Source: Bryopsis sp. KO-2023 (Eukaryota; Chlorophyta; Ulvophyceae; Bryopsidales; Bryopsidaceae). From it: a stretch of DNA of 64,000 nucleotides. The DNA lies in the NCBI GenBank assembly GCA_030272585.1, contig BSYQ01000003.1, forward strand, positions 5,518,001 through 5,582,000. Reading direction: 5' to 3'. Positions 1 through 12,469 of the stretch are shown here, one piece after another. Each line of letters starts with the position of its first letter. The stretch's first letter is position 1. The notes beneath the pieces were generated by a model that was given only the letters and a program-made list of their open reading frames with translations, did not search any database and had not been told where the DNA came from. The position numbers and the translations under genes were made by a program.

Positions 1-2610
1 GAATGCCAATGATGCCGATGAACAGTTTCAAAAAGAAACCGAGTTGAAATAGCACCCATCGAGTCTCTCCATCCTCCCCCTGCATCAATAACACCGACCC
101 CACCACCACACACACACAGGACAACAAAAAAAAGAGATTTTCATGGCCAGAATTAAGAATGGGAACCAAGCGTTGAACAAAAAGGATTGTGCGGTGCTGA
201 TTAATGTAATTGCAACAGGAGTGGAGAGAAAAAAAAGAGGGAAAAAAAGAGAAAAGACAAACCTGCGGAAATTTGGACTCCAGCTCTTCGTGATCTTCTT
301 CGAGCATCATCAATTCTTTGTTCAGGTCTTTGAAATTTCTTTTCCATTTTCTGGTGCGTCCGTTTGCCCTCTCTTCTTTTCGAATTTCCTCACCCAGTTC
401 CTGGCAGTTTGAAACGAGCGACAGCAAAATATTATCAGCTCTTTTTCAAATAACTTTCCAAGATGAAAACAGCAAATCTTTCTGATTGTCCTGCATTTCA
501 TTCCATTTTTTTCCCTCTCTCCCAAAAATCCAAATTCAAACTTTTGAAAGATGCTTTCACTTAAGGCAAGCCGACCTTGATTTCTCGGGCCCTTCCAGCC
601 AAACCTCTAGCAATTTTGATGTACTCTGATCTGGTGATTGTTGAAAGGGGCCGGGACAGGAAAGATCGAATTAAATCCACAGGCAATGCAGCCACCCCGA
701 TGCCTCCGAACACGATGAACATTACCCATCCTGATTGCAGAACACAAAATTACCATTTTTCAGTATCTTCTTTTTTTTCACATGTCTATGCAGCTTGTCG
801 ACTAATGCTAATGAGTAATATGAGCCCTCAAATTCTCTTTGAATATGAAAATCTTCCAAATTGTTTGCCCTGTGTTTGTTCTGCTAGCCCCAAAAAGTAA
901 TTCTACCTCAATGGCATTGTATTTTTAACTTTAAAAAAACCTGATGGATTGTTTGCTGGAAAAGCTGGAGTCGATAGGAAACAGCACAGCAGCAAAAGTA
1001 AACTGAAGCTCTAAACTGAACTCCCCACCCCGCCCCGCCCCCAAAATGGTGCAGAGTATTTACCTATAGCTGACGATATTGCCACAACGTAGATAGGAAA
1101 GCTGGTTCGAATTTTCCAAGTTTCCTTTTCGAAAACTCCTTCGGTTGCATCACACTGAACATCACAAACACACAAAAATCAGCACACACACCCCTCAAAA
1201 AAAAATACCACCAGCCATCAGCACTACATTCTCGACTCCTACACATTCGTCAGTTGACAAGGAGATACAGGCGAGAGGGGACTTGCCTCATCCCCCTCAA
1301 AAGCTGTTGCTGTTGTGTTGGGATTTATGCATTGGCTGATTTGATTGCCTGGTGCCAGAACATCCTCCAAAGTGCCCATGCCAGACTGAAGCCGCTGAGT
1401 TGGAAACTCCACATAGCCAATCAGACCTATCGCCGCCACAAAAAGGTTGACAAGGCCAAAAACTCAGCACAATATCCTCGATAAAACGAGACTGGGGGGG
1501 GAGGAGTTTGGAAAGAAGTACGTGAGAAACAAAAATCAAAATTATTAGATGGAACAGCATTGCCAGAACGATTTTTTTCGAAAAATGGATCTGGGAGGTT
1601 GATGCCAGTTTTGTTTCTGGACGATGAAAATTTCTTGCAGTGTTTTTTCTCAACACCAGAAGCAAGATTCCCTCCCCTTTCCCATGATGCTGCACGACTC
1701 AGAATAATGTACTGTACCGTATAATATTCCAAAGATAAGTCCCAGCACAACTGCTGATGCAGCCACCCATCCCATGGCACCGAATATTCGGCGAGCAAAC
1801 GTCCTGTGAAATCAGCAAGATGCTTCAGTCTACCAAAATGAAACACAGCCCCATTAATTCCAAAACAGAAAAGGTTTCCCCCCATACTAACTTTTTTTTG
1901 GGGGATCTGGAAATGGTTTTTCAAGTCTGGTGAATTTTTGCAGAATCAAAGCAAACCTTCCACCTCTGAAACGAAAGGTCTTAATTTCTTTCCAAGAACA
2001 GAAATGGATGCCACCAATTGCATGCATCTCCTATATGCTGCACATGCTTAATGCATTTACCAAATTGTTTCTCTTCCCTGGCTAATCGAAAAGGAAAAAA
2101 AAAACAGCAGCAGCAGCAGCAGCACTCCACCCAGAAAGGAGTGGTGGTTCAGTCTTTCTTTTTTTTTTGGGGGGGGGGGGGAGGGAACATACATACATAT
2201 CGCCGTTGAAAATTTTCTTTGAAAAAAACTTTTCTTTTCTTGCATTCTTTCCCATACCTGTCGCTCCCCGCTTCATAGTAAAACAGCGAGAATGGTGTTA
2301 ACAGATACACGAGCACTGCGTTCGCGATGTACACCGCGAACCAGAGGTCTCGCATCGGCAGAGTCAAGTCGCAGGAGCTCAGAGGCACGTTTTCTTCACA
2401 CGCCCCTCTGTTCGCGACGTCTAGTGGAAACATCAGCACCGAAAGCACCGCGAGGGAAAGCCCTAACCACACGACGAACTTGGGGAACCATGCTTGGTTC
2501 TTGTCCTCGGGATGCTGGTAGTGAACTATCAGGTACACGTTGGCCAGAAAAACTATCACGGCAACGACTATCACTACGATGATAAGAAACCAGTTGAAGC
2601 CCTCCGCCAT
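1..2610 (-). CDS. LIMR/LMBR1-like multi-pass membrane protein (partial, 3' end off left edge)
   Basis: Exons read on the minus strand: 2610-2258, 1803-1718, 1426 to about 1260, 1154-1064, 730-576, 400-263 and 79-1. The protein starts MAEGFNWFLIIVVIVV and keeps the plant LIMR (At5g01460 type) order: a first membrane helix, YQHPEDKNQAWFPKFVVW, LPMRDLWFAVYI, a second helix pair ending GILYGLIGYVEF, FPIYVVAISS, then VFGGIGVAALP with SRPLSTITRSEYIK, then a charged helical linker with RTRKWKRNFKDLNKEL. Phases agree at nearly every join; only the donor of exon 3 (two in-phase choices near 1245-1270) is uncertain. The remaining membrane helices lie beyond base 1. Family members are endomembrane or plasma-membrane proteins related to lysosomal cobalamin transporter LMBRD1; the transport role here is inference. 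The family assignment is secure. Confidence 0.85.
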
Positions 2611-4649
2611 GATTTCCGACAGAGAGAGTTTCGCGCCTAGGAAGCTACTTGCGCGCGCGCGTCCCACCACCAGGAACTTGGAAAATTCCTCTATCTCATT
2701 CCCGAAGGATACAGCACCGAGAACCCTGTCCAAAGACGTTCCCACGGTCTCGAGATTTTCGACGACAAAAACAAGATCCCTCCTTTTTGGGATCTGGTGA
2801 CGTCTATGGCTCTGGAGTTCGGGATCCGAAGCTTTATCGACGTCCGTTCGCGCCCCCAGTCGACTTCCAGGAGTCTTTCTTTTCGTTTTTCCCCTCTTTC
2901 GCTCGCTGGGCGGTTTCAACAAAGAGCAAAAGCTCCTTTGCCTCAACAAGTTCTCTTTGTGCAACAAGTGGAGGGGCGATGTCGTACAAGCTGAATCACC
3001 CAGCGACCGGCGCGGCTTTGCGAGTTTTCTAAAGAGTTTTACTGGAGCCGGGAGCAATTTCGGATCACAAATGTATTGTTTTCTGGGAACGGCAGCGTTT
3101 GGACTTCACAGGATAGGCTGTTATCGCCTGCTGGGGAAAAGAAATTGGAGGTGGGATGGAAAACAAAACAGATCGTCTTTACTACTTGTCATTCAGCAGC
3201 ACATTTCCGGCCACACAACTTGTGGAGGTTTTCTGCCACCAGGGGCTGCTGGCAGTTTTTCTAGCCATGAAATGCTTCAAGACAATTCACCAGGGCAACA
3301 AATCATTCTGATCCAGCCAGAGGTAGATATTGAAAAAAAACACTTTCACCCCCCAGGCTAGGATAAAAAGAACATTCAGCATTAGAATGCAAATCAGGAA
3401 TGCAAATCATATTATCAAATCATATCAGAAAAGACAAGCAAGGCAACGAACATTGTCGATCGCTAAGGAGGCATCCAAGGGCCTATGAAAATGCAATTTG
3501 GGTTGGGTAGGATGCTCCGCTCGCAATCCAGGGAAGGGACTTGAGAGAAAAAAACAAAACAAAACTGAAACCAAATGGGCACATAGGAAGCCAGAGGAAG
3601 CTTCTGTTAATTTGATGGGAAACTGAAACCTCGGATCAAAAATACTAGGTGATCATTAGAAAAAAAGGGTTTCTATCAATTATGGTGTTTCCCACTTGAC
3701 GCCGTTAAAGAACACATACACCCGACCTGGGTGTTTCAACAGCTTTCCCCTGCAAAGAACCCTTGCGTACATTAAAAAGCCCCAAGCGCAACCTCACACA
3801 TTAAAAAAAAAGACGGTGGCATGTGCGAAAATAGTGAAAAAGTCAGCTTTGGGAGGGACTGAAAAACAAAAGATGAAAAAAACGCCCTCGAGAAGAAACG
3901 GAAAACACTTGAAGAAAACACCCTACGAAAAAAAAACCCTGCTAAAACTCTTTTCCACACACATGGTTTCTGCCGAGATGCCTTTTTGAGCGATGTATTG
4001 AGAGGGGAAATAATAAGAAAAAATATTCCTATTTTTCCTATGATAAAGCTGACACACTAGGGTTTTTTTTGTGTTCCCCTCAGAACTCCCCCCCCCCCTC
4101 CCATCTTTTTTTTTTTCCTTTTCTCCCCTCCCTACCTCTTTTTCGACTGCATCCATTGAAATTTGAGCAATGTTGATTCTTCTCCTTGGAGAACTCAGCA
4201 ATTTTTTAAAAAAAGATTGCAGCAAGATCACCCCCCCCTCCAAAAAAAAAGACACCACCTATACACGAGAAGTAATGTCCAAAACCAAGTCCCCTATATT
4301 TAACAAATACAAAGAGTGCAAACCACCTTTACCCCTCCCTTTGTTGTTTTCTGGCTTTCTATGCGGGGAGGACCCAACCCCCCCGCCCCAAAATTTAAAC
4401 TGATTTTGTGTTCAAGTTTTTTTTTGTTTTCTTGTTGTTTCTCTCCCTCTCATTTTTTGGTCAATTTTTTTTTATAGTGGTTGAAAAAAGAGAAAAGAAA
4501 AAAGAACCAGAAACAAGGACCCCCCCCTCCTCCAGAGAAAAATGAAACAAAAAAACCTGGAACTGGCTTCCAGCTTTTGTTTCCTTTCCTCTCCACCCAG
4601 ATTTTTTCTTTTTTTTTTTAAATCCTCCTCCCCCCCCCCTTGAATTGGG
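2611..4649. other. Intergenic between the LIMR-like and BTB genes
   Basis: No coding exon is supported. The stretch holds the 5' flank of the LIMR-like gene and the 3' flank of the BTB gene. From about 3900 it is T/C-rich with long C and T runs; in the sense of the BTB transcript this is a purine-rich tract that starts about 11 bases after its stop codon. Confidence 0.6.
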
Positions 4650-6002
4650 TCATCCAATGGACTCTATGACGGCTTTGAAATGGAGAGAATTGTTCAAATC
4701 TAAGTAAGGACTGCCATCTTCCAAAACTTTTGCGGCTTCCTCCATGAAAAAGTTTTGCCAGCCCCACCCGGTCCCCAAATCCCACTTCACGTTCTGCAAG
4801 CTTTCCACCCTCTCCCCGCCTTGGCTCCTGTGTTTCAAACATTTCAAAACATAGGAGCATTCCACCTGCACCGGGCCTTTGGCAAACACCCCCGTATCAT
4901 CCTCCACCCCATAGGCGAACAGATACACCCCTATGTGCGGCTTCCCCGATATTATTTTCTTCTCGATTTCGATGTCCCAGTAGTAACCCCCGTAAAACAT
5001 CCTCGGAGAATGCAACGGTCTCCGGGTGTTCAGCACCTCCTGCAAACTGTCCCTGTGGATTTTCCACGTGGCTATGTTTTTCAGGGATAAGTCTTTCCGC
5101 GTGGTGAACCTGTCGTTCGTGCTGACGTCTTGAGAAGCCCTCTTTCCCTTTTCCCCTGCCGCTTTGAATTGCAAAGCTTCCCTTATCCACAGCTTCCACG
5201 TGGCATCGAAATCCTTCACCCATTTGCAATCGGGGGCCCACACCGTCAGGAAATTCATGGACAGCAGGGGGAAACGCACCAGGGATCCAATCTGCATCGT
5301 GGCTTCGCAGTAATCTTCGTCCGAGGGGGACCTCCGGTCGAAATTCCGCATCAACCAAGCCGTCACCATCAGAAACACCGTGTTTTCGCTGCCCACTTTC
5401 AAACGGTGGCTCTTCAAGATTTCCACCACCACGTCCCTCGGCAAATTCAGAAACTCGTTTTTGGCTTGCTCCGATTGCCAGACCCCCTCCAAATCCCCAA
5501 ACCTCGCCAAGAGAGTTTCTAATGCGTTTTCTTTCGCAAACAGGGTGGCGGGATGCAGGGAGCCAGCCACCCGTTTGGACATTTCCACCACCCTCACGGC
5601 TTTTTGCACCGTGCTGATGTCATATTTCTTTTCCACCAGCTGCCTGCACACCTCCGAAACACAGGACACCACCATGTATTGGTCTGCTAACTCCAAGACA
5701 TCCACCAGACAGTCGACATCCAGACAAGGCAGGTGCTTGGTGTGCATGTATTGGAGCAATATCTGCAGAGTTTCCAGTTTCTCTCCATAAACGTGGATTT
5801 CGATCACCCTCCTGCCCTCCGAGTTCGTGGCAGCCCAGCTTTCGAATGCGCGTTGAAAGTAACTGGACAATCCCGCGAGCACGCCTGAGGAAACTAAGAA
5901 TTCTGGCCCAGGCGAACGAGGAGCGGTTTCCTCTGTTCTGTGGATTATTTGAACTCGGACGACCGCGTCGCAGAATATGGGGTTGTTGAAAACCATAGCC
6001 AT
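4650..6002 (-). CDS. BTB/POZ-BACK domain protein (POB1/LRB-like)
   Basis: Single-exon frame. The likely start is the ATG at 6002 (MAMVFNNPIFCDAVV), giving 450 aa; the frame stays open to an ATG at 6263, which would add a basic, low-complexity 87-aa leader. Residues 1-110 form a BTB/POZ fold: CDAVVRVQ, then an AGLSSYFQRAFESW segment, ETLQILLQYMHTKHLP and LDVLELADQYMVVSCVSEVC. A BACK-like helical region follows (AVRVVEMSKRV, FLNLPRDVVVEILKSHRL, SENTVFLMVTAWL, VRFPLLSMNFL). The C-terminal 200 residues resemble the beta-rich end of plant POB1/LRB proteins. These are CUL3 ubiquitin-ligase adaptors; substrates cannot be read from sequence. The gene is head-to-head with the HDA9-like deacetylase. 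Confidence 0.75.
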   Translation of the reverse strand: MAMVFNNPIFCDAVVRVQIIHRTEETAPRSPGPEFLVSSGVLAGLSSYFQRAFESWAATNSEGRRVIEIHVYGEKLETLQILLQYMHTKHLPCLDVDCLVDVLELADQYMVVSCVSEVCRQLVEKKYDISTVQKAVRVVEMSKRVAGSLHPATLFAKENALETLLARFGDLEGVWQSEQAKNEFLNLPRDVVVEILKSHRLKVGSENTVFLMVTAWLMRNFDRRSPSDEDYCEATMQIGSLVRFPLLSMNFLTVWAPDCKWVKDFDATWKLWIREALQFKAAGEKGKRASQDVSTNDRFTTRKDLSLKNIATWKIHRDSLQEVLNTRRPLHSPRMFYGGYYWDIEIEKKIISGKPHIGVYLFAYGVEDDTGVFAKGPVQVECSYVLKCLKHRSQGGERVESLQNVKWDLGTGWGWQNFFMEEAAKVLEDGSPYLDLNNSLHFKAVIESIG

Positions 6003-6666
6003 GCAAAGGTGTCCCCACCCTTGCTTGGAGTCGGTTCCCTTTCCTGTTCGTTCTTTCCCCTTTTTGAATCTTTTCCTGTTTCCTTGGTCGTCTTTTCTTT
6101 TCTTCGTCCTCGATAGCGATTCTTTTCCCTGAACCCCCCCCCTTTTTGTTTTCTTGATCAGATTTGTTGAGATTCGTGAAACAGAGGGAAAGCACCCAAC
6201 CGGAACTGGTCCAGGAAGACGAGTTTTCTTCTGGACTGAAAACCAGCTCGACAGTTTAACCAAAAAAAAAAAAACTTCCTCTCGATCGCCTTTCTTTACT
6301 GGCGTCCCCCCAACAAACAGCCGCGCCTTTTTCTTTTCTTCCTTTTTTTTTCCCTTTTCCGCACGTGGACAGCAGTAGCTTCTAGCAACGCAACACTGGC
6401 TCCGTGATCCAAAAGCTTCGGGGGGACGTCAAAAACAACCAAGAGATTCCGCGAAAGCTCCAAGACTTTGATGTGAATGGATGTTGGCTGTGTTACGCAA
6501 AGCTGCCCGAAAAAAATCACTCACCCAAAACCTCGGGAGCCGCGATCGATGGGATCCATGTGATCGATGACTTATCTCGAGGGGCCGTCGATTCAACGTT
6601 GACTTTCCACAATCCTTCGAATTCCTCGATCGATTTCGCCGTTCTGCTGCGTTGCGATTGCGCACC
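6003..6666. promoter_or_regulatory. Divergent intergenic region, BTB (-) and HDA9-like (+)
   Basis: About 660 bases separate the two start codons (400 if the upstream BTB start is used). The region must hold both 5' UTRs and probably shared promoter elements. I see C/T-rich runs around 6130 and 6330-6360 but no convincing TATA box. Confidence 0.4.
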
Positions 6667-9600
6667 ATGCCCAGGAAGAACAGAGTGGTATATTTCTACG
6701 ATGGTGAGTTTTCCCCTTCCCTTTTGGCGTCCTTGCAAGCCGCCGGCTCGATGGAATCTCACGTGATATGCATCCAACGCTGAATTTCGCAATGACAAAT
6801 CGACTGCGATTTCGAAAGGTGGATAATTTTGGCATCCATTTCGGCTTTTTGCACTCCCACACCCATCCTCCTTGCCCAGGAATTCGGAAAAAGTATCTGA
6901 GCCTGTCTGTAAAGGGGGTCGGCAGGAGATTAATATGGACAGGATTTCATTAGGTTGAATGCCAGGCCAGTGTTCGATGAGTAGTTTCAGCAGAGCCACA
7001 TGTTAACAGATCAGCAGGTGGCAGTCGCAGCATCCAGACTCTTGAATCTCGAAATAACGCTGATGATCGGTTGAATTGTTGAGTTTTTGAAAATTGTTTA
7101 GATGCCTTGGGAAAAGTGTACTATGGAGCTAAGCATCCAATGAAACCCCCTCGGCTCATGATGACTCATCATCTGATTGTCGCATACGGTCTGCATGAGC
7201 ACCTGGACATGTTTGTAAGTGTGGGGGTTGGCACCCCATCCCACCCCACCCCAACAATGATTTGTAAACAAGGCCAATGTTGCATTCATTGCAGGATCAT
7301 CTTTTGTTGAGGATAGATATTTTTGCAGCAATCCTTGTTTCACTTCCCCCCCCCCAAAAAAAAAAAACAAAAACAAAAGAAAGAAGCAATCACCAGTGTG
7401 CAACGCTCGATGTTAGATTAATTGTCAGACTGCTGGCATCTTGAGGAATGCCCAGAATTTGACACCGTCGCCAACCAATGCCGTCCCTTAAAACCTGAAT
7501 TGAATTAAATTCAGCAATAGGCCGTTCCACCAAGCATCATCTGGATCTGGATATTGTGTGTTTCTTTTTTTGACAGAAACCACGTGAAGCCACTCCGAAC
7601 GAGCTCGCCATGTTTCATGCTCCGGTGAAAAGACACAGCAACGAGCTGCTTCAAAATTCTGAGTGGAAAAACTGTCGATGGATTTTTTGGTGTGCATGTT
7701 CGCTTCTTTGTCCATGAAGCTTTTTTTTTTTAAGTGATCAGTGTTGAGAATCGCAACTGTGGCTTCGTCCCGTTCCTTTTCAACGCCATAGTGGGTGTGT
7801 TTGCAGGAGTATGTGGATTTCCTGAATCATGTCACTCCAGAAAACCAAGAGGTGCGTGTTCTTTCTGTTCGAACTGGTTTCTTTAAGTATGACCATCCTA
7901 AAGCCCAACATGCACTCCACATTGTAGTTGCCCTGTTTGTTAAAATCTGATGTCTCCTGAAACCTAACCCCGACCCATTTGCAAGATGCAGACTCAAAAG
8001 AAGAGATTGTTTTTTACCCTAGGTTGGAATGTTCGGCCGAGATGGTGTTCATCTTTGCCCATATGATATGGTTTTCAAATTCTCGTCTGTTTTTGCCTTC
8101 GGCAGTGCAGGATGTGTCTGAGCAACTTCACAAGTTTGGACTGGACAGCGATTGCCCCGTGTTTGATGATCTGGCTAGATTCTGCAACCTTTATTCCGGC
8201 GCATCCATAGGTAGCTGCCGAAAACCCAAAATTCAGACAAATGCATCAACTCTTTTGACCCATGTTTTTCCTCAGGTTTTGAAAAATAAGGGAAAGATTG
8301 ATGGTGAATGTGCCGTGTGCAGAGGGTGCCCAGTTTTTGAACAGTGGGGAATACGATATTGCCATCAATTGGTCAGGGGGATTGCATCATGCCAAAAAGG
8401 CTGCTGCATCCGGTACGTAAAACTCACTTTTTCAGAACAATTTTTGTTTTCTCATTATTCCATCCGTGGGCTTGATACCTTTTTCGAATACCTTTCTGAA
8501 CTTCCTCATCAGAGCATTTTATTTTATTTTCTTGGGCATGGGAAGGGCACTTGAAAAAAAAAGGATTATGTTTCTTGTCTTCGACCGCCTGGTAGCTCCT
8601 TTCTGATTGTGTGGGAAAGTTCGCTGTTGGGGGTTTGACCAGCATCAACACTTGAACTCTACAAGCAGTATCGCTCCATACGATGGCTTGTGTAAATCTT
8701 TTTCCAGTTGAAAATGTCGTGGGATGAGCATGTATTCTCATTCTGGTCTGGTTTTGTCTTTTTTTTTGTCTGTTTTGAAGGATTTTGCTATATAAACGAC
8801 CTCGTTCTGGCGATCCTAGAACTTTTGAAATACCATACCAGGGTGCTCTATGTGGACATAGATGTGCATCATGGAGATGGGGTGGAAGAAGCTTTTTATG
8901 TCACAGACAGGTGTGTCTGATTTTGTTATTGCAGTGTTTGCGTTTCTGCTTATTATTATGGGGTTTTTTTATCACCGTCCACTAAAATCCATACTTGGGC
9001 TGTTCCTGTGGTGTCTTTTTTGCACCACCTTCGCTACTGTGACAAAAAAATTTGCCTGTTTTTTTGAGTGCACATCCTATTTTTTGTTGTTGTGTGGCTG
9101 TGGATTTTTTTTTCCTTCCATTTTTTTTTCAATCGGCTGTGCTCTGCCCAGAGTGATGACTGCAAGCTTTCATAAGTATGGAGATAATTTCTTTCCGGGA
9201 ACCGGTAGTTTGACAGACGTGGGCGAAAAGAACGGTCGATATTACAGCGTTAATGTGCCCATGCGCGATGGCTTGGATGATAACACTTTCAGGCAACTGT
9301 TTCGGCCAATCATGAGCAAAGTGATGGAAATATTCAAGCCAGGGGCCATCGTCATGCAGTGTGGTGCGAATTTTCATTGGATATTTTTTTTTGCATGCGT
9401 ATCAATATGTTCGTGTTTGGCCAATCTTGATTGGTTGTCATTATTAATAGCCAGATTTTGAGCTCTCTTATGGACCCTTTCAGATTTCTGGGGAGTTTTA
9501 AATGATTTTTTTTAAATGTCAGTTTTTTTATTAATATTTTGGGTGAAATGCAGTGAAAATTTGCTTGCACGTGTTGGCAACATTGCAGAACCAGCACTAT

Positions 9601-10379
9601 CCCTGATTCCCTTTTCTTTCCCCCCAGTCTGTGTTTGATTAAATGCTGGCTTTCAGTCAGACTTGCTTTCTCATTCATTGCTTCAGGTGCCGATTCTCTA
9701 GCTCAAGATCGACTAGGGTGTTTCAATTTGTCGTTGGAAGGCCATGCAGATGCCGTTCGATTCATGAAATCGTTCGGAACACCCATGCTGGTGACTGGGG
9801 GCGGTGGATACACCAAAGCAAACGTGGCCAGGTGCTGGGCCTACGAAACTGCAGTCTTGCTGGATACGCAAATCCCAGAGCAGCTGCCCCAGAACGCATT
9901 CTATGAATACTTTGAACCTGAGCATAAGCTGAAGATCAACGCTTCCAGGGACCAAACCAACCACAACACTCGAGCAGTAAGTGCAGTAGGTGCCAGCGGT
10001 TGAGTAGGGGGGGTTATCGTTTTTGGTTTTTCAGCTGAGCTCTGTGCAGTAGAGTTCTTCACCAAGCATTGATTAGAGGGGAATGTTGCTGGCCATGATA
10101 TTGGATGCTTCACAGTAGTGGTGATGGTTGAGTTCTTCTCAGGATCTCTTGGCTGTGTGTTCTTTGCTGCAGGAAGTGGAAAGATTGAGGGCTGATATTA
10201 TCGACAATTTGCGGTGCTTGTCCTACACCCCCGGAGTTCGAATGCAAACTTTGCCGCCCTCTCATTTGGTGGATCTGTACGACATCGACCCTCACAACAG
10301 CAAGGAAAGAATGAACAAGTACATCAGGCAGCACTTGATAGTGAAGGATGATCCTGAAGATGAGCATTTTGGTGTTTGA
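6667..10379 (+). CDS. HDA9: Class I histone deacetylase, HDA9-like
   Basis: Ten exons keep phase throughout: 6667-6703, 7102-7214, 7577-7624, 7807-7851, 8111-8210, 8323-8412, 8781-8910, 9152-9363, 9687-9976 and 10173-10379. They encode 423 aa, close to the 426 aa of Arabidopsis HDA9. Class I features are complete: [12 protein letters not shown] near the start, the catalytic His pair in GGLHHAKK (about 136-137), the zinc site in [31 protein letters not shown], and [14 protein letters not shown]. The phrases [13 protein letters not shown] and [14 protein letters not shown] match the HDA9 branch better than HDA6/HDA19. The enzyme removes acetyl groups from histone lysines in the nucleus. The short C-terminal tail ends [10 protein letters not shown], without the longer acidic tail of HDAC1/2. 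A G-run with purine-rich DNA begins about 30 bases after the stop. Confidence 0.92.
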
Positions 10380-10981
10380 TGATGGGAATAGGTTAGCTTT
10401 TGGGACATCGGGGGGGGAAGGAAATTTGTAAAAGAGAGGAAAAGGTGGGGCTGTGTTTTATTAGTGAAATGATTCTGGCTAGCTGCCAGTTAGGAATGCT
10501 TGTAGCTTGTCTTCAACTCGATGCGATTGATACCTTGTGTCGAGATATGAATGAATGATGTCACACCCTTGTTCCCATTCAATAGGCCAGGACACACCGC
10601 CCCTCAGGGCTGCCGTAATCTAGATCATTTGCGAATAGAGAATTGCATTGATGATGTGAGTCTTCCACCTTGCCTTAGCTATGCCGATTGTCAATGCAAG
10701 GAGTATCGGCCAAAGCAGCACTGAGAAAAGTTGTCCTGTTTGATTGCTTCTTTTGACTTAAAGCAATACTCATCCATGAATTTCATTCATGAATCGTGCT
10801 ATCAATCCAGCCAAATCACTGCAAGAAGAACAGTTTTCGCGAATTCGTTTCTAAACCCCACTAAAACCAGTCCTGTAAATGATGGTCGTGTGATGTCAAA
10901 CATCATGTTCTCTAACTTTTTGGACGAACCCCTCATTTCCCTTCATTTCATCCAGCTACTCCTAAACTCCATGACACGCTG
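10380..10981. other. Convergent 3' region between the deacetylase and AlkB-like genes
   Basis: Tail-to-tail intergenic DNA with no coding evidence. A run of G followed by purine-rich sequence lies at about 10409-10450, just after the deacetylase stop. Confidence 0.5.
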
Positions 10982-11758
10982 TCAATACCTGGAAAAGCAT
11001 GATCCTGAAGAGCTTTCCAAACCGCCGTAACTTTCTTCGCAGTAATCCTGCCCCCCCTCCAGACTACCGCCATTGTCATGATATCCAGGAATCACATTCA
11101 GCAATAGAACACCTATTCTTGGTCCCACCATGGCTGCTGGATCTGCGCTATTCACAGCATGATACCACCGTTCTTGAGTGGCCCCACCCATCACCAGCAA
11201 ATCGCCCCCACCATGATCCCACATAATCTTGTAGTTATCATGCCTCAGCCCTCCTTCGTACGACATCTCAGCAGACCACACAAATTCCCTCCGATCTCCT
11301 AACCCCAAATATCCAATTGCCGGATGATGCCCAAGCTCCGGCTCATCCTCTCGGTGATTTCGACAATAGGTGTCCGGCGTGTCGTACAAATACATGAGCA
11401 CGCTGTTGAAATTGAACCATTCGAGGCGATTGAGGGTAAGCTGCCTCCTGATGCTCCGAACGAATGCCGACATCGTCGGCGAGTAAGGTTCTGGCTTGAA
11501 TTCCAACCCTGAAAATCTGTACAGGACTCTCTCCGGATCATCCGATTGAAACACCCACTTCCTGTGGCCCTGAACCCACTCCCTCCCGGATCTCCGTCTG
11601 ACATGCAGGAGCCGCCTTTCCCACCTTTCTGATGACACCAGGCTTTGCACCCAGGCGTCGCTATCTGGCAAGAAGCTGGGGATGTACGAATGCCAAGATT
11701 CACGATCCACAGGAGCTAAGGGGACGGTGTTTGGGGGCAGCATGGTGGCATCCCGCAT
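10982..11758 (-). CDS. AlkB-like Fe(II)/2-oxoglutarate dioxygenase, divergent active site
   Basis: Single frame of 258 aa; a stop codon lies directly before the ATG at 11758, which fixes the start. The region FNSVLMYLYDTPDTYCRNH, then EDEPELG, then DHGGGDLLVMGGATQERWYH, aligns with the ALKBH2/ALKBH3 core. Known members remove alkyl groups from DNA or RNA bases. Two active-site positions differ from the usual pattern: the first iron motif reads H-R-E where HxD is normal (HSD in ALKBH3), and the second Arg of the RxxxxxR signature is Leu (PRIGVLLLN). A GT donor-like site sits inside the codons after PRI, so an unseen last exon could restore a normal end. Family call fair; activity uncertain. 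Confidence 0.65.
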   Translation of the reverse strand: MRDATMLPPNTVPLAPVDRESWHSYIPSFLPDSDAWVQSLVSSERWERRLLHVRRRSGREWVQGHRKWVFQSDDPERVLYRFSGLEFKPEPYSPTMSAFVRSIRRQLTLNRLEWFNFNSVLMYLYDTPDTYCRNHREDEPELGHHPAIGYLGLGDRREFVWSAEMSYEGGLRHDNYKIMWDHGGGDLLVMGGATQERWYHAVNSADPAAMVGPRIGVLLLNVIPGYHDNGGSLEGGQDYCEESYGGLESSSGSCFSRY

Positions 11759-12469
11759 TCACGATTCTGCCACCCATTTCAGCATCCAAAATGAGCATCC
11801 AGGGCACGTTGGGCTGTTGCAACATTCCCCACCATCGAAGTTTGGAATCCAGCTTTTGTTTCTTTTGTCAACAGGACTTCATACAATTCTTGCCAGGTAT
11901 GAGGAATTCAAGTGAAAGAATCCCTTAAACCATATGCTTTTTTCTGTTGAACTTTTTTTTGCATTCTCTGCTTGTCTTTCGTCGATTCAACAATTTAGTC
12001 AGTCTACCTCGGAAAACCCGATCTGTTCCAAACACACAGAATCACCCTTTTCCCCTGGGCCTGGTCGGAGCTGAAGTGAGTTTCTTCTCGAAGAGAGTTT
12101 GACGCTTGCGCGATTGCAGGGAAAAATTGGCTCCAACAGGAAATTCAACCAGATTTGCGGTTCAAAATTTGGGCTCCAGGGACGTTTGGTGTGACAGCCG
12201 AGTCGGGCGCCGCATGTACACACCTTCGTGTGCTTGACAGCTACTGGAGTTTCTGGCGTTTCGCCGTATCGCTTCAGGACCTGTTGGTGTCGATGGCTTT
12301 CCTGGGCGGAAAAGTCGCGACGTGCCTTCAAACTTACGGGAGACCTCTTACAGGAAGCTGTACGAATATCTCTTGGTTCGTTGAGCTCACGGGTTCCGCC
12401 TCGACTTGAAATTGGTGGCAGCGATTCGATCTCACGTGAGCTGTGATACGCAGGCTGGGAGCAACCAGA
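11759..12469. promoter_or_regulatory. Divergent intergenic region, AlkB-like (-) and RNase H1 (+)
   Basis: About 710 bases between two start codons pointing apart. No coding exon or clear core-promoter motif is visible. Confidence 0.35.
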
